Assembly: GCA_963733065.1 (NCBI GenBank)
Contig: CAVTBT010000007.1
Location: forward strand, 62,001-126,000
Direction: 5' to 3'
Length of the DNA: 64,000 bases
Source: CAVTBT01 sp963733065
Lineage (GTDB): Bacteria; Actinomycetota; Thermoleophilia; Gaiellales; Gaiellaceae
Shown: in pieces, positions 53,530-62,242 of the stretch
Layout: every line of letters starts with the position of its first letter
How positions within the stretch are numbered: position 1 is the stretch's first letter
Position numbers and translations under genes: made by a program
Notes under the pieces: generated by a model
Databases searched by the model: none
Told to the model about the DNA's origin: nothing
What the model saw: the letters and a program-made list of their open reading frames with translations, nothing else

Positions 53530-54809
53530 ACATCGAGCCCGCCGCGGCGATCGCCGGCCACGTCGCGGTGCCGGGCGACAAGTCGATCTCCCACCGCGCC
53601 GTCCTGCTGGGGCTGGCCGGTGAGGGGGAGACACGGATCGGCGGCTTCGGGCGGTCGGCGGACACGGAGGCGACGCTGGCGGCCGCTCGGGCCCTCGGCG
53701 CGACGGTCTACGAGCACGGGGACGATCTCCGCGTGTTCGGGGTCGGGCTGCGCGGGCTGGGCGAGGCCGAGGTGGACTGCGCGAACGCGGGCACGCTCAT
53801 GCGGCTGCTGCCCGGCCTCCTTGCCGGGCAGGAGGGTCGGACCTTCGAGCTCACGGGGGACGAGTCGCTGAGCGGCCGGCCGATGGAGCGCGTGGCCGGG
53901 CCGCTCCGGACGATGGGAGCGGACGTCGAGACGACCGACGGGCATGCTCCCGTCCGGATCCGTGGCGCCGAGCTGCGGCCGACGACGTACGAGCTGCCGG
54001 TGGCGAGCGCGCAGGTGAAGTCGGCGGTCCTGCTCGCCGGGCTGCTGGCGCGCGGCGGAGAGACGACCGTGCTCGAGCCGATCCCGACCCGCGACCACAC
54101 CGAGCATCTGCTCGAGGCCGCGGGCGCCCGCGTCCGCATGCGTGCGGGCAGCGTCACCGTCTGGCCCGCCGAGCGGCTCGAGCCGGGCGAGCTCGAGGTG
54201 CCGGGCGACGCGTCGGCGGCGGCGCCGCTCGTCGTCGCCGCGACGCTCATCGCGGGCTCGGAGCTCACCGTGCACGGCGTGAACCTGAACCCGCGGCGCA
54301 CGGGCTTGCTCGACGTGCTGGGACACATGGGCGCCCGCATCACCATCTTCAACCGGCGGCGGATCGGCGGCGAGCCCGCCGGCGATCTCGACGTCCGGCC
54401 CGCGGAGCTGGTCGGCGCCACGATCGTGGCGAAGGACGTGCCTGCGCTCGTCGACGAGCTGCCGCTCTTCGCGCTCGCGGCCGTGTACGCGCGCGGTGAG
54501 AGCGTCGTCCGCGGCGCTGCCGAGCTCCGCCAGAAGGAGACCGACCGGATCGAGGCGGTCGTCGACGGGCTGCGGGCGATCGGCGCGCACATCCGCGCCA
54601 CCCCCGACGGCTTCGTGGTGCGAGGCGTCCCGACCCGCCTGCGCGGCGGCACGCTCGACGCGCGCGGCGATCACCGCATCGCCATGCTCGGGGCAGTTGC
54701 CGGTCTGGCGTCGCGCGAGGGCGTGGAGGTGAGGGGCGCCGAGGCCGTGGCAGTAAGCTTCCCCGGCTTCTTCGACCTCCTCGAATCCCTGCGCCAGAGC
54801 ACCTCGTGA
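53526..54809 (+). CDS. aroA: 3-phosphoshikimate 1-carboxyvinyltransferase (EPSP synthase)
   Basis: 427 aa. VPGDKSISHRAVLLGLAGEGETRI is the PEP/shikimate-phosphate site; CANAGTLMRLLPGLLAG has an Asn-Ala-Gly-Thr loop with Ala after the first residue as in glyphosate-sensitive class I-like enzymes, then DESLSGRPMERVAGPLRTMGADVE, PVASAQVKSAVLLAGLLA, DASAAAPLVVAATLI, DELPLFALAAVYARGES and ELRQKETDRIEAVVDGLRAIGA. Catalyses the penultimate chorismate step. ATG overlaps the tyrA stop and its own stop overlaps cmk, so the order tyrA-aroA-cmk is translationally coupled. Confidence 0.95.
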   Translation: MNIEPAAAIAGHVAVPGDKSISHRAVLLGLAGEGETRIGGFGRSADTEATLAAARALGATVYEHGDDLRVFGVGLRGLGEAEVDCANAGTLMRLLPGLLAGQEGRTFELTGDESLSGRPMERVAGPLRTMGADVETTDGHAPVRIRGAELRPTTYELPVASAQVKSAVLLAGLLARGGETTVLEPIPTRDHTEHLLEAAGARVRMRAGSVTVWPAERLEPGELEVPGDASAAAPLVVAATLIAGSELTVHGVNLNPRRTGLLDVLGHMGARITIFNRRRIGGEPAGDLDVRPAELVGATIVAKDVPALVDELPLFALAAVYARGESVVRGAAELRQKETDRIEAVVDGLRAIGAHIRATPDGFVVRGVPTRLRGGTLDARGDHRIAMLGAVAGLASREGVEVRGAEAVAVSFPGFFDLLESLRQSTS

Positions 54810-55438
54810 TCGTCGCCATCGACGGGCCCGCCGGGGCCGGCAAGAGCACCGTCGCCCGCCTTCTCGCGCAGCGGCTCCGCTTCCGCTACCTGGACACCGG
54901 TGCGATGTACCGGGCGCTGACGTGGCTGGCGATGCGGCGTGGGCTGCCGCTCGACCGCGGCGACGACTTGGCCGCGCTCGCCGCCGAGCACGCGGTCGAG
55001 TTCGACACGCGCGGCCGCGTCTTCATCGGCGGTACCGACGTGACGAGCTCGATCCGTAAGCCCGAGATCGACCGGCTCGTGCCCGTCGTGGCCCGCCACC
55101 AGCAGGTGCGGTCCGTGATGCGGGAGCGGCAGCGCGCGCTCGGCTCCGAGGGCGACGTGGTCATCGAGGGACGTGACATCGGCACCGTGGTCGCGCCGGA
55201 CGCCGAGGTGAAGGTCTACCTCATCGCGGACGCGTCCGTGCGTGCGGAGCGGCGCCTCGCCGACCGGCCGGGGATCGGGGCCGACGCGCTCGCGACCGAC
55301 CTCCGGCTGCGCGACGAGCGCGACGCCCACAACATGGAGCCCTCGCCCGAGGCGGTCGAGATCGACACGACGAACTCCACCGCCGAGGAGGTGGTCGACC
55401 GCATCGAGGCGCTCGTGCGGGCGCGGCAGCCGGCATGA
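54806..55438 (+). CDS. cmk: Cytidylate kinase
   Basis: 210 aa. P-loop IVAIDGPAGAGKSTVARLLAQRL, then RFRYLDTGAMYRALTWLAMRRG, GTDVTSSIRKPEIDRLVPVVARHQQVRSVMRERQRAL (NMP-binding arm), VVIEGRDIGTVVAPDAEVKVYLIADASVRAERR, and lid residues LRDERDAHNMEPSPEAVEIDTTNST. It phosphorylates CMP and dCMP. GTG start overlaps the aroA stop (GTGA); stop overlaps plsC. The aroA-cmk pairing is common across bacteria. Confidence 0.95.
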   Translation: MIVAIDGPAGAGKSTVARLLAQRLRFRYLDTGAMYRALTWLAMRRGLPLDRGDDLAALAAEHAVEFDTRGRVFIGGTDVTSSIRKPEIDRLVPVVARHQQVRSVMRERQRALGSEGDVVIEGRDIGTVVAPDAEVKVYLIADASVRAERRLADRPGIGADALATDLRLRDERDAHNMEPSPEAVEIDTTNSTAEEVVDRIEALVRARQPA

Positions 55439-56085
55439 GCCGCGCGGACGCCGTCTGGAAGATCGGCCGCGTCACGGTGCAACCGGCGGTGAAGCTGGTC
55501 GTGCCGCTCCGCGTCTACGGCGTGGAGCGCGTGCCGCGGCAGGCCGGCATCGTCCTCGCCTTCAACCACTTCAGCTGGATCGATCCGCCCGCATTCGGCG
55601 CGGCGTGCCCGCGCACGATCCACTACATGGCCAAGGTCGAGGCCCACCGGATCCCGGGGTTGGGGCAGTTCATCCGGAGCTTCGGCGCGTTCAGCGTGCG
55701 CCGCGGCGAATCGGACCGCGAGGCGGTGCGCCTCATGCGCCAGGTCGTGCAGAACGGCGACGCGCTCGGCCTCTTCGCCGAGGGGACGAGGCAGCGCAGC
55801 GGCGTCCCCGGCCCCGTGCAGCCCGGGGCCGCGATGGTCGCCATCCAGGAGGGGGTGCCGATCGTCCCGGCCGCGATCCACGGCTCGCAGACCTGGCGCA
55901 TCGGCAACTGGCACCCGGTGTCCGTGGCCTGGGGCGAGCCGTTCACGCTGGAGGGGCTGCCGCGCGGCGGCAAGGGCTACCGCGAGGGCAGCGCGGAGAT
56001 CGAGCGGCGGCTCCGGATGCTCTGGGACTGGCTCGTCGAGATCCACGCGCTCGGCCGACCGAGTCGCGCCGTCCCGCCGGCATGA
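55435..56085 (+). CDS. plsC: 1-acyl-sn-glycerol-3-phosphate acyltransferase
   Basis: 216 aa. The HX4D catalytic motif is NHFSWIDP, the glycerol-phosphate site is LGLFAEGTRQRSG, and VPIVPAAIHGSQTWRIGNWHPVSVAWGEPF is the family's later block. One membrane-associated N-terminal segment (VQPAVKLVVPLRV). It acylates lysophosphatidic acid to phosphatidic acid at the membrane. Coupled to cmk upstream and der downstream by 4-nt overlaps, so phospholipid synthesis is co-expressed with aromatic and nucleotide genes and with gpsA two genes on. Confidence 0.92.
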   Translation: MSRADAVWKIGRVTVQPAVKLVVPLRVYGVERVPRQAGIVLAFNHFSWIDPPAFGAACPRTIHYMAKVEAHRIPGLGQFIRSFGAFSVRRGESDREAVRLMRQVVQNGDALGLFAEGTRQRSGVPGPVQPGAAMVAIQEGVPIVPAAIHGSQTWRIGNWHPVSVAWGEPFTLEGLPRGGKGYREGSAEIERRLRMLWDWLVEIHALGRPSRAVPPA

Positions 56086-57395
56086 GCGAGGAGCCGGAGC
56101 TTGCCGGCACGGTGGCCATCGTCGGGTTCCCGAACGTCGGCAAGTCGACTCTGATCAACCGGCTGACCCAGACGCGTGCCGCGGTCGTCCACGAGACCCC
56201 AGGGGTCACGCGCGACCGCAAGGAGCTGCTCGCCGACTGGAACGGCATCCACTTCCGCATCGTCGACACCGGCGGCGTCGACCTTCTCGGCGAGGGCGCG
56301 TTCGACCGGGCAGTCGCCGAGCAGGCCCGGGCCGCGATCGGGGAGGCCGACCTCGTGCTGTTCGTGGTCGACGCGCGCGCCGGCGTCACGCCCGGCGACG
56401 AGGAGCTGGCGGAGATCCTCCGCGTCGCGAAGAAGCCCGTGCTCGTGCTCGCGAACAAGCTCGACGACCCACGGCGCGACGCGGAGGCACTGGAGTTCCA
56501 CCGGCTCGGTCTCGGCGACCCGATCCCGCTGTCGGCGCTGCACGGCCACGGCACCGGCGACCTGCTCGACGAGGTGGTCGCGCGCCTGCCGGGCGGCGGC
56601 GTTGCGGCTGTCGGGGAGGAGGCGATCCGCGTCGCGATCCTCGGGCGGACGAACGTGGGCAAGTCGTCGCTCCTGAACGCGCTCGTCGGCCAGGAGCGCG
56701 TGATCGTCTCCGACGTCCCCGGCACGACGCGCGACGCGATCGACACCGTGCTGCAGCGCGGCGACACGACGTTCGTGCTGGTGGACACGGCCGGGCTACG
56801 GCGCAAGCGCCGCCAGCGGCAGGGCATCGAGTACTACAGCGAGCTGCGCGCGCTCGAGGCGGCCGAGCGCGCCGACGTCGCGATCGTGCTGGTGGACGCG
56901 AGCGAGGGCATCGTCGAGCAGGACCTGTCCGTGGCCGACGTGGCCCGCAAGGCGGGCTGCTCGACCCTCGTCGTGCTCTCGAAGTGGGACATCGGCGGGC
57001 TGGAGATCGAGGAGGCGCGCGGCCAGCTCCACCGCCGGCTGCGCCAGCGGCCGCCGGTGATCGCGGTGTCGGCGAAGACCGGCCGCGGGCTCGTACGCGT
57101 GCTCGACGCCGTCGAGGCGCTGTTCGCGAAGCACGCCGGACGGATCTCGACGGGCGAGCTGAACCGCGCGCTGCGGGAGCTCCGCGAGGCCCGCAACGCG
57201 CCCTCGGAGCGCGGGCGGCGCCTCAACCTGCTCTACGGCGCGCAGGTGTCGACACGCCCGCCGCGCTTCCGGCTGTCGGTCAACGACCCGAAGCTCGTCA
57301 CCCGCGACTACGGCTACTGGGTGGAGAACGAGCTGCGGCGGCGCTTCGACCTCCAGGGCATTCCCGTCTCCATCGACTTCGTGCGCCGCACGTGA
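56082..57395 (+). CDS. der: Ribosome-associated GTPase Der (EngA)
   Basis: 437 aa with two GTPase domains in tandem, unique to Der. Domain 1: AIVGFPNVGKSTLINRLTQTRAAVVHETPGVTRDR, IVDTGG, NKLDD. Domain 2 (from about 183): VAILGRTNVGKSSLLNALVGQERVIVSDVPGTTRDAIDT, LVDTAGLRRKRRQRQGIEYYSELRAL, LSKWD (where NKWD is usual), SAKTGRG. The C-terminal KH-like domain RPPRFRLSVNDPKLVTRDYGYWVENELRRRFDLQGIPVSIDFVRR is intact. Needed for 50S ribosome assembly. The LSKWD variation at the guanine-specificity motif of domain 2 is notable. Confidence 0.95.
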   Translation: MSEEPELAGTVAIVGFPNVGKSTLINRLTQTRAAVVHETPGVTRDRKELLADWNGIHFRIVDTGGVDLLGEGAFDRAVAEQARAAIGEADLVLFVVDARAGVTPGDEELAEILRVAKKPVLVLANKLDDPRRDAEALEFHRLGLGDPIPLSALHGHGTGDLLDEVVARLPGGGVAAVGEEAIRVAILGRTNVGKSSLLNALVGQERVIVSDVPGTTRDAIDTVLQRGDTTFVLVDTAGLRRKRRQRQGIEYYSELRALEAAERADVAIVLVDASEGIVEQDLSVADVARKAGCSTLVVLSKWDIGGLEIEEARGQLHRRLRQRPPVIAVSAKTGRGLVRVLDAVEALFAKHAGRISTGELNRALRELREARNAPSERGRRLNLLYGAQVSTRPPRFRLSVNDPKLVTRDYGYWVENELRRRFDLQGIPVSIDFVRRT

Positions 57396-58348
57396 GAGTC
57401 GTCGTGATCGGCGGCGGGAGCTGGGGCACCGTGTTCAGCACGCTGCTGCGCGACCGCGGCCACGAGGTGACGCTCGCCTGCCGCGACTCCGAGCAGGCGG
57501 CGGCGATCTCCGCGACCGGCCGCAACCCGCGCTACCTGAGCGGCCTCGACCTGCACGGCATCGCCGCGGCGGCGATCCCGGACGCGCCCGTCGCCGCCAG
57601 CGACCTCGTCGTCGTGGCGGTGCCGAGCAGTGCCTACGGCGGCGTCGTCGCCGCCCTGCCAGGCCGCGCGCCGGTGCTGAGCCTGACGAAGGGGCTCGAC
57701 CCCGAGACGGGCGAGCGCCTCTCGACGCTCGTCCGCGACCGGCCGGTGGCCGTGCTCTCCGGCCCCAACATCGCCGAGGAGATCGCCCAGGGACTCCCGG
57801 CGGCGTCTGTCGTGACGAGCGATGACGACCGCCTGTCGGTGCGGCTGCAGCTCGCCATCAACTCGCCCGTCTTCCGGATCTACGTGAACGACGACATGAT
57901 CGGCGTCGAGCTCTGCGCGGCCGCCAAGAACGTGATCGCCCTCGCGGCCGGCGGCGCCGACGGCCTGCGCCTGGGCGACAACGCGAAGGCGGCGCTCGTC
58001 GCGCGCGGCCTCGCCGAGATGGGCAGGCTCGCGGACGAGGCCGGTGCGCGTCCGGAGACGTTCGCGGGGCTCGCGGGCATGGGCGACCTGATCGTCACGT
58101 GCTGGGCGAAGTCCGGCCGCAACCGTCGCGCCGGCGAGCTGATCGCCCAGGGAGCCTCGCCGGACGAGGCCAGGGCGCAGATCGGCATGGTCGTGGAAGG
58201 GCTGACGACCGCGCCGGTGCTCCGTGACCTGTCGCACCGGCTCGGGATCGAGCTGCCGATCACGGAGGGCGTGTGCGCCGTGCTCGGCGGGGAGGAGCTG
58301 ATCGAGTTGGTGAAGCAACTCATGGGTCGTGAGCCGACGACCGAATAA
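57392..58348 (+). CDS. gpsA: Glycerol-3-phosphate dehydrogenase [NAD(P)+]
   Basis: 318 aa. VRVVVIGGGSWGTVFSTLLRDRGHEVTLACRD is the dinucleotide site; VLSLTKGLDPETGERLS, VLSGPNIAEEIAQGLPAASVV, GVELCAAAKNVIALAAGGADGLRLGDNAKAALVARGLAEMGRLA with the catalytic Lys, and FAGLAGMGDLIVTCWAKSGRNRRAGELIAQG are the GpsA signatures. It makes sn-glycerol 3-phosphate from dihydroxyacetone phosphate for phospholipids. GTG start overlaps the der stop (GTGA). Last coupled gene of the run that began at tyrA. Confidence 0.95.
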   Translation: MRVVVIGGGSWGTVFSTLLRDRGHEVTLACRDSEQAAAISATGRNPRYLSGLDLHGIAAAAIPDAPVAASDLVVVAVPSSAYGGVVAALPGRAPVLSLTKGLDPETGERLSTLVRDRPVAVLSGPNIAEEIAQGLPAASVVTSDDDRLSVRLQLAINSPVFRIYVNDDMIGVELCAAAKNVIALAAGGADGLRLGDNAKAALVARGLAEMGRLADEAGARPETFAGLAGMGDLIVTCWAKSGRNRRAGELIAQGASPDEARAQIGMVVEGLTTAPVLRDLSHRLGIELPITEGVCAVLGGEELIELVKQLMGREPTTE

Positions 58349-58358
58349 GGGAACTACG

Positions 58359-59789
58359 ATGACTTCGATGCGGCACCTGCTGATGCTGCTGGTCGCTGCC
58401 GCGCTGCTCGCGGCCGGCTGCGGCGGCGGCGAAAACCTGACCGGCCCGGCTGCGCGCACCCAGTCCGCTGCAGCGCTCGCGCCTGCCGACTCGGCCGGCT
58501 ACGTGGGCGTCGATACGAATCTCGACTCGGCCCAGTGGGGCCACCTGGAGGTGCTGCTCGACCGCTTCCCCGACGGCGAGCGTCTGATCGACTGGCTGGT
58601 CGACGAGCTCGACCACGAGGGCGCGAGCTGGGAGCAGGACATCCAGCCGGCGCTCGGAGCGGTCTCGGCGGTCGTGCTGCCCGCCCGCGGGCGCGAGCCC
58701 GTCGTGCTGGTCCAGCCCGAGGACCGAGCGGCGCTCGACGCGCTGCTCGCGAAGGCCGACGCGCGCCAGGTCACCGCCGACCTCGAGGACGGCTGGGTCG
58801 CGATCGCACGCACGCAGGCGCAGCTCGACGCGTTTCGCTCGGCGGCCGAGCGCGGCCGGCTCGACGCCGAATCCGCATTCCGCGAGGCCATGGCAGGCCT
58901 GCCGGAGGACAGCCTGGCGTCCGTCTACCTGACCGGCGAGGCGCTCGGCACAGGCATGACCGCCGGCGCGCCGGTCGTCGCAGGGCTTCCGGTGAGCGCG
59001 GCGCAGCTCGAGTCCCTCGGCCTCGCGGTCGAGGCCGCGGACGACGGCCTGCGGATCGCGGGCTCGGCGCGAACGGCGGGCGCGACGCCCGAGGCCTACG
59101 AGCCCGCCCTGTTCCGGCAGGTGCCCGACGAGTCGATCCTCGCCCTGTCCTTCCACGGCTCGCCCGAGCTCGCCGGGCAGCTCGGAGGCAAGGACGCGCT
59201 CGGCCCGTTCCTGCCGACGCTCGAGCAGAAGCTCGGGTTGAAGCTCGCGGACGTGCTGGAGCTGCTCGAGGGCGAGGCCGCGCTCTACGTGCGGCCGGGC
59301 CTCGTCATTCCGGAGATCTCGCTGGCGGTCGAGGCGCAGGACGCGGCGCGGGCGATGGCGACCGTCGACCGCATCGCGCGGGGCCTCGGCGGCGACGTCG
59401 AGACGGTCGAGATCGACGGCGTCACGGCGCATTCCGTGACCGTGGACAAGGTGCGGATCGTCTGGGCGGCGTTCGACGGCGTGCTGCTCGTCTCCACCGG
59501 CTCCACGGCGATCCGCGACTTCCGCGGCGACGGCGCGAAGCTGGTCGACGACGAGCGCTTCACGGAAGCGGTCGGGCGCGTCGGCCTTGGCGATCGGACC
59601 GGCGGGCTGGTCTACGTCGACCTCGACGAGGCCGTGCCGTTCATCGAGGGACTGGCCGGGATCTCGGGCGAGCGCCTGCCCGCCGAGGTGCGCCGCAACC
59701 TGGAGCCGCTCGAGTCCTTCGTCGCGGAAGCCGCCCCCGACGGCGACTCGGTCCGGTTCGAGGCGTTTCTGGCCGTCGGCGACAGCTAG
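58359..59789 (+). CDS. DUF3352-type lipoprotein
   Basis: 476 aa. The N-terminus MTSMRHLLMLLVAAALLAAGCGGGE has a lipobox (LAAG-C) and so would be processed by Lgt. The rest is the DUF3352 pattern: LAPADSAGYVGVDTNLDSAQWGHLEVLLDRFPDGERLIDWLVDEL, then alternating strands and helices with LALSFHGSPELAGQLGGKDALGPFLPTLEQKLGLKLADVLELLEGEAALYVRPG and GGLVYVDLDEAVPFIEGLAG. A two-fold repeat is apparent. Membrane-anchored outside the cytoplasm; function unknown. AAGGGA precedes the ATG, 10 nt past gpsA. Confidence 0.8.
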   Translation: MTSMRHLLMLLVAAALLAAGCGGGENLTGPAARTQSAAALAPADSAGYVGVDTNLDSAQWGHLEVLLDRFPDGERLIDWLVDELDHEGASWEQDIQPALGAVSAVVLPARGREPVVLVQPEDRAALDALLAKADARQVTADLEDGWVAIARTQAQLDAFRSAAERGRLDAESAFREAMAGLPEDSLASVYLTGEALGTGMTAGAPVVAGLPVSAAQLESLGLAVEAADDGLRIAGSARTAGATPEAYEPALFRQVPDESILALSFHGSPELAGQLGGKDALGPFLPTLEQKLGLKLADVLELLEGEAALYVRPGLVIPEISLAVEAQDAARAMATVDRIARGLGGDVETVEIDGVTAHSVTVDKVRIVWAAFDGVLLVSTGSTAIRDFRGDGAKLVDDERFTEAVGRVGLGDRTGGLVYVDLDEAVPFIEGLAGISGERLPAEVRRNLEPLESFVAEAAPDGDSVRFEAFLAVGDS

Positions 59790-59792
59790 CCT
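59787..59792 (+). promoter_or_regulatory. -10 box TAGCCT, possible leaderless promoter of metK
   Basis: TAGCCT lies 10 nt before the metK ATG and shares its TAG with the stop codon of the lipoprotein gene, the same arrangement as at 7215. Confidence 0.35.
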
Positions 59793-59802
59793 TCGGCGCT
59801 CG

Positions 59803-61053
59803 ATGGCTCCCCGCACGTTCTCGTTCAGCTCCGAGTCGGTCACGGAAGGCCACCCGGACAAGATCGCAGACCAGATCTCGGACGCCGTCCTCGATGCCGT
59901 GATCGGCGAGGACGCGAACGGCCGGGTCGCGTGCGAGACCCTGATCACGACCGGCCTCGTCGTCGTCGCCGGCGAGATCACGACCGACATCTACGTCGAC
60001 ATTCCGCGGCTCGTCCGCCAGACGGTCGCCGGCATCGGCTACACGCGCGCCAAGTACGGCTTCGACGCGGAGACGTGCGGCGTCGTCGTGGCGATCGACG
60101 AGCAGTCGCCGGACATCGCGCAGGGCGTCGACGAGTCGTACGAGACCCAGCACGGCGACGCCGACCCGATCGACCGCATCGGTGCAGGCGACCAGGGGAT
60201 GATGTTCGGCTACGCGACGCGGGAGACCGAGGAGCTGATGCCGCTCCCGATCACGCTCGCGCACCGCATCACGAAGCGGCTCTCCGAGGTGCGCAAGGCG
60301 GACGTGCTGCCGTACCTCCGGCCCGACGGCAAGGCGCAGGTGACGGTCCGCTACGAGATCGACGAGCACGGTCGGCAGCGGCCGGTGGAGATCGAGCGCG
60401 TGCTGATCTCGACCCAGCATCGCGACGGGCTCGACAGCGAGGCGCTGATCAAGCCCGACCTGATCGAGCACGTCCTGCGGCCGATCCTGCCGAACGACCT
60501 GTACGACGAGCGGCGCTTCGCGCACGACCGCGACTTCGTCTACGTCAACCCGACCGGGAAGTTCGTCGTCGGCGGGCCGATGGGCGACACGGGCCTGACC
60601 GGCCGCAAGATCATCGTCGACACCTACGGCGGCGCCGCGCCGCACGGAGGTGGGGCCTTCTCGGGCAAGGACCCGACGAAGGTCGACCGCTCCGCGGCCT
60701 ACGCAGCCCGGTACGTCGCGAAGAACGTCGTCGCGGCCGGGCTCGCCGATCGCTGCCAGATTCAGGTCGCCTACGCCATCGGCGTCGCGCGCCCGCTCTC
60801 CGTGCTCGTCGACTGCTTCGGGACGGAGGCGCCGGGTCTCTCACAGGCGCGGATCGAGGAGCTCGTGCATGAGCACTTCGACCTGCGCCCTGGGGCGATC
60901 CTCCGCGACCTCGACCTCTTCCGTCCGATCTACCGCAAGACGGCCGCCTACGGGCACTTCGGCCGCGACGACCGCGACTTCACGTGGGAGCGCACCGACC
61001 GCGCCGACGCGCTCCGCGCCGCGGCCGGCCTGGTCGAGCCGACCGCGGTGTAG
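59803..61053 (+). CDS. metK: S-adenosylmethionine synthetase
   Basis: 416 aa, three-domain cytosolic homotetramer making SAM from methionine and ATP. SSESVTEGHPDKIADQISDAVLDAVI (ATP site His), ETLITTGLVVVAGEI, AIDEQSPDIAQGVD, the active-site loop GAGDQGMMFGYATRETEELMPLPITLAHRI, the signature GGPMGDTGLTGRKIIVDTYGG and the P-loop-like GGGAFSGKDPTKVDRSAAYAARYVAKNVVAAGLA are all intact. SAM made here would feed the window's methyltransferases and the SAM hydroxide adenosyltransferase. A strong hairpin follows the stop. Confidence 0.96.
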   Translation: MAPRTFSFSSESVTEGHPDKIADQISDAVLDAVIGEDANGRVACETLITTGLVVVAGEITTDIYVDIPRLVRQTVAGIGYTRAKYGFDAETCGVVVAIDEQSPDIAQGVDESYETQHGDADPIDRIGAGDQGMMFGYATRETEELMPLPITLAHRITKRLSEVRKADVLPYLRPDGKAQVTVRYEIDEHGRQRPVEIERVLISTQHRDGLDSEALIKPDLIEHVLRPILPNDLYDERRFAHDRDFVYVNPTGKFVVGGPMGDTGLTGRKIIVDTYGGAAPHGGGAFSGKDPTKVDRSAAYAARYVAKNVVAAGLADRCQIQVAYAIGVARPLSVLVDCFGTEAPGLSQARIEELVHEHFDLRPGAILRDLDLFRPIYRKTAAYGHFGRDDRDFTWERTDRADALRAAAGLVEPTAV

Positions 61054-61056
61054 CGG

Positions 61057-61078
61057 GGCGCCCGCAGGAGCGGGCGCC
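61057..61078. terminator. Convergent terminator hairpin after metK
   Basis: GGCGCCCGC (61057-61065), loop AGGA, GCGGGCGCC (61070-61078): a perfect 9-bp stem with a tetraloop between convergent metK and the duplicated-domain protein gene. Confidence 0.6.
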
Positions 61079-61082
61079 GGTG

Positions 61083-62168
61083 CTAGAAGACGTCGAGCCC
61101 TGCGTCCTGGACGGCGGGCGGCTCGGGCAACGGGAGGATGCCGGGCAGGTTCGCGCCGGAGCCGCGACGGAACTCGAAGTCCGGCCCGTCTGGGCCGCCG
61201 AACTTCAGGCTGAAGCCGAAGGCGCGGAGCTCGTTCTCGACGAGCCCGTCGAGGTGCCCGGAGAGCTCCTCGAGCATCTCGTCGGCGTGCTCGCGGGTGA
61301 TTGCGCCGTCGTCGACGGCCTTGTCCAGATCCTTCTTCAGGGCGTTCCGGAGCGCGGTCTTGAGCCCGGCGACGGACTTGCCCTTCGCCTTCGCCACGTC
61401 CGCCAGTGAGTCGCCGTCGGAGAGCTCCTTCCGGAGCTGGGCCTCGGTCAGCCCGAGGTAGCCGGCGGCCGTCTCCAGCACGTTGCCGCCGCCGAAGCCG
61501 AACCCGAACCCGCGTCCGAAGCCGCGCGGGAGGCCGAGGCCACGCTCGACGAGCCGGTCGATCCCCGCGGAGAGCTTCTCGCTCAGGTCGTCCGCCTGCT
61601 CCTGCGTGAGGACGCCGTCGTCGACGGCCGCGTCGAGATCCTTCTCGAGCGCGTTCTTCATGGCGGTCTTCAGGCCGGCGACCGACTTGCCCTTCGCCTT
61701 CGCGATCTTGGCCAGCGAGTCGCCGCCGGTGAGCTCCTCGATGAGCTCGGCGCGAGTCAGCCCGAGATAGTCGGCAGCCGCCTCCAGCTGGTCGCCTGCG
61801 GCTCTGAAGACATGGCCGAAGCCGCGCTCCAGACCGAAGCCGGGGCCGGGGGCGAAGCCGGGCAGGGGCCCTGGGCCGGAGCCCCGTCCGAGCGGGCCAA
61901 GTGCCCCGCCGGAGCGTGCGCGCTCCTTGAGCCGCTCGGCCTGCTCCTTCGAGAGCTCGCCGTCCTGCGCGGCCTGGTCGATCCGCGCGATCGATTCGTC
62001 GCGGATCGCGTCGGTGAGCTTGTCCTCGCTGATCCCCAGCCGCTTGGCGACACCGGCGAGGAAGCCGTTGTCCGCCGAGCCCGTCGCCGCGACACCAGCG
62101 CTCGCGCCCACCACGAGAACGCCCGCGGCGGCGGCGAGCGCCACCCATCGCCGTCTGCCGTTCAGCAT
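61083..62168 (-). CDS. Secreted protein with duplicated helical domain
   Basis: 361 aa. Signal peptide MLNGRRRWVALAAAAGVLVVGASAGVAAT. After an N-terminal helical part and a Gly/Pro-rich linker, two near-identical modules of about 85 residues follow: AADYLGLTRAELIEELTGGDSLAKIAKAKGKSVAGLKTAMKNALEKDLDAAVDDGVLTQEQADDLSEKL and AAGYLGLTEAQLRKELSDGDSLADVAKAKGKSVAGLKTALRNALKKDLDKAVDDGAITREHADEMLEEL. A shortened third copy is recognisable in the N-terminal part (LGISEDKLTDAIRDESIARIDQAAQDGELSKEQAERLKE). LysM-like wording (GDSLxxIAKAKGKS) is suggestive, but helix content argues against it. Common in soil actinobacteria; function unknown. GAAAGGACGAG precedes the ATG. Confidence 0.75.
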   Translation of the reverse strand: MLNGRRRWVALAAAAGVLVVGASAGVAATGSADNGFLAGVAKRLGISEDKLTDAIRDESIARIDQAAQDGELSKEQAERLKERARSGGALGPLGRGSGPGPLPGFAPGPGFGLERGFGHVFRAAGDQLEAAADYLGLTRAELIEELTGGDSLAKIAKAKGKSVAGLKTAMKNALEKDLDAAVDDGVLTQEQADDLSEKLSAGIDRLVERGLGLPRGFGRGFGFGFGGGNVLETAAGYLGLTEAQLRKELSDGDSLADVAKAKGKSVAGLKTALRNALKKDLDKAVDDGAITREHADEMLEELSGHLDGLVENELRAFGFSLKFGGPDGPDFEFRRGSGANLPGILPLPEPPAVQDAGLDVF

Positions 62169-62242
62169 GCTCGTCCTTTCGTCGTCGGTTCTGCCACGTC
62201 GCGCATCGTGGCGAGCCAACCTAAGAGGAACCTGAGAGCACG

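Noticed and set aside
50127..54809. A very long plus-strand open frame crossing the DAHP synthase, methyltransferase and tyrA genes
   Set aside because: Only its last 427 codons (aroA) are a real protein; the rest is Arg/Ala/Pro-rich shadow sequence typical of high-GC DNA. Similar long shadows over 2690-4189, 6411-8789 and 37119-38903 were dropped for the same reason.
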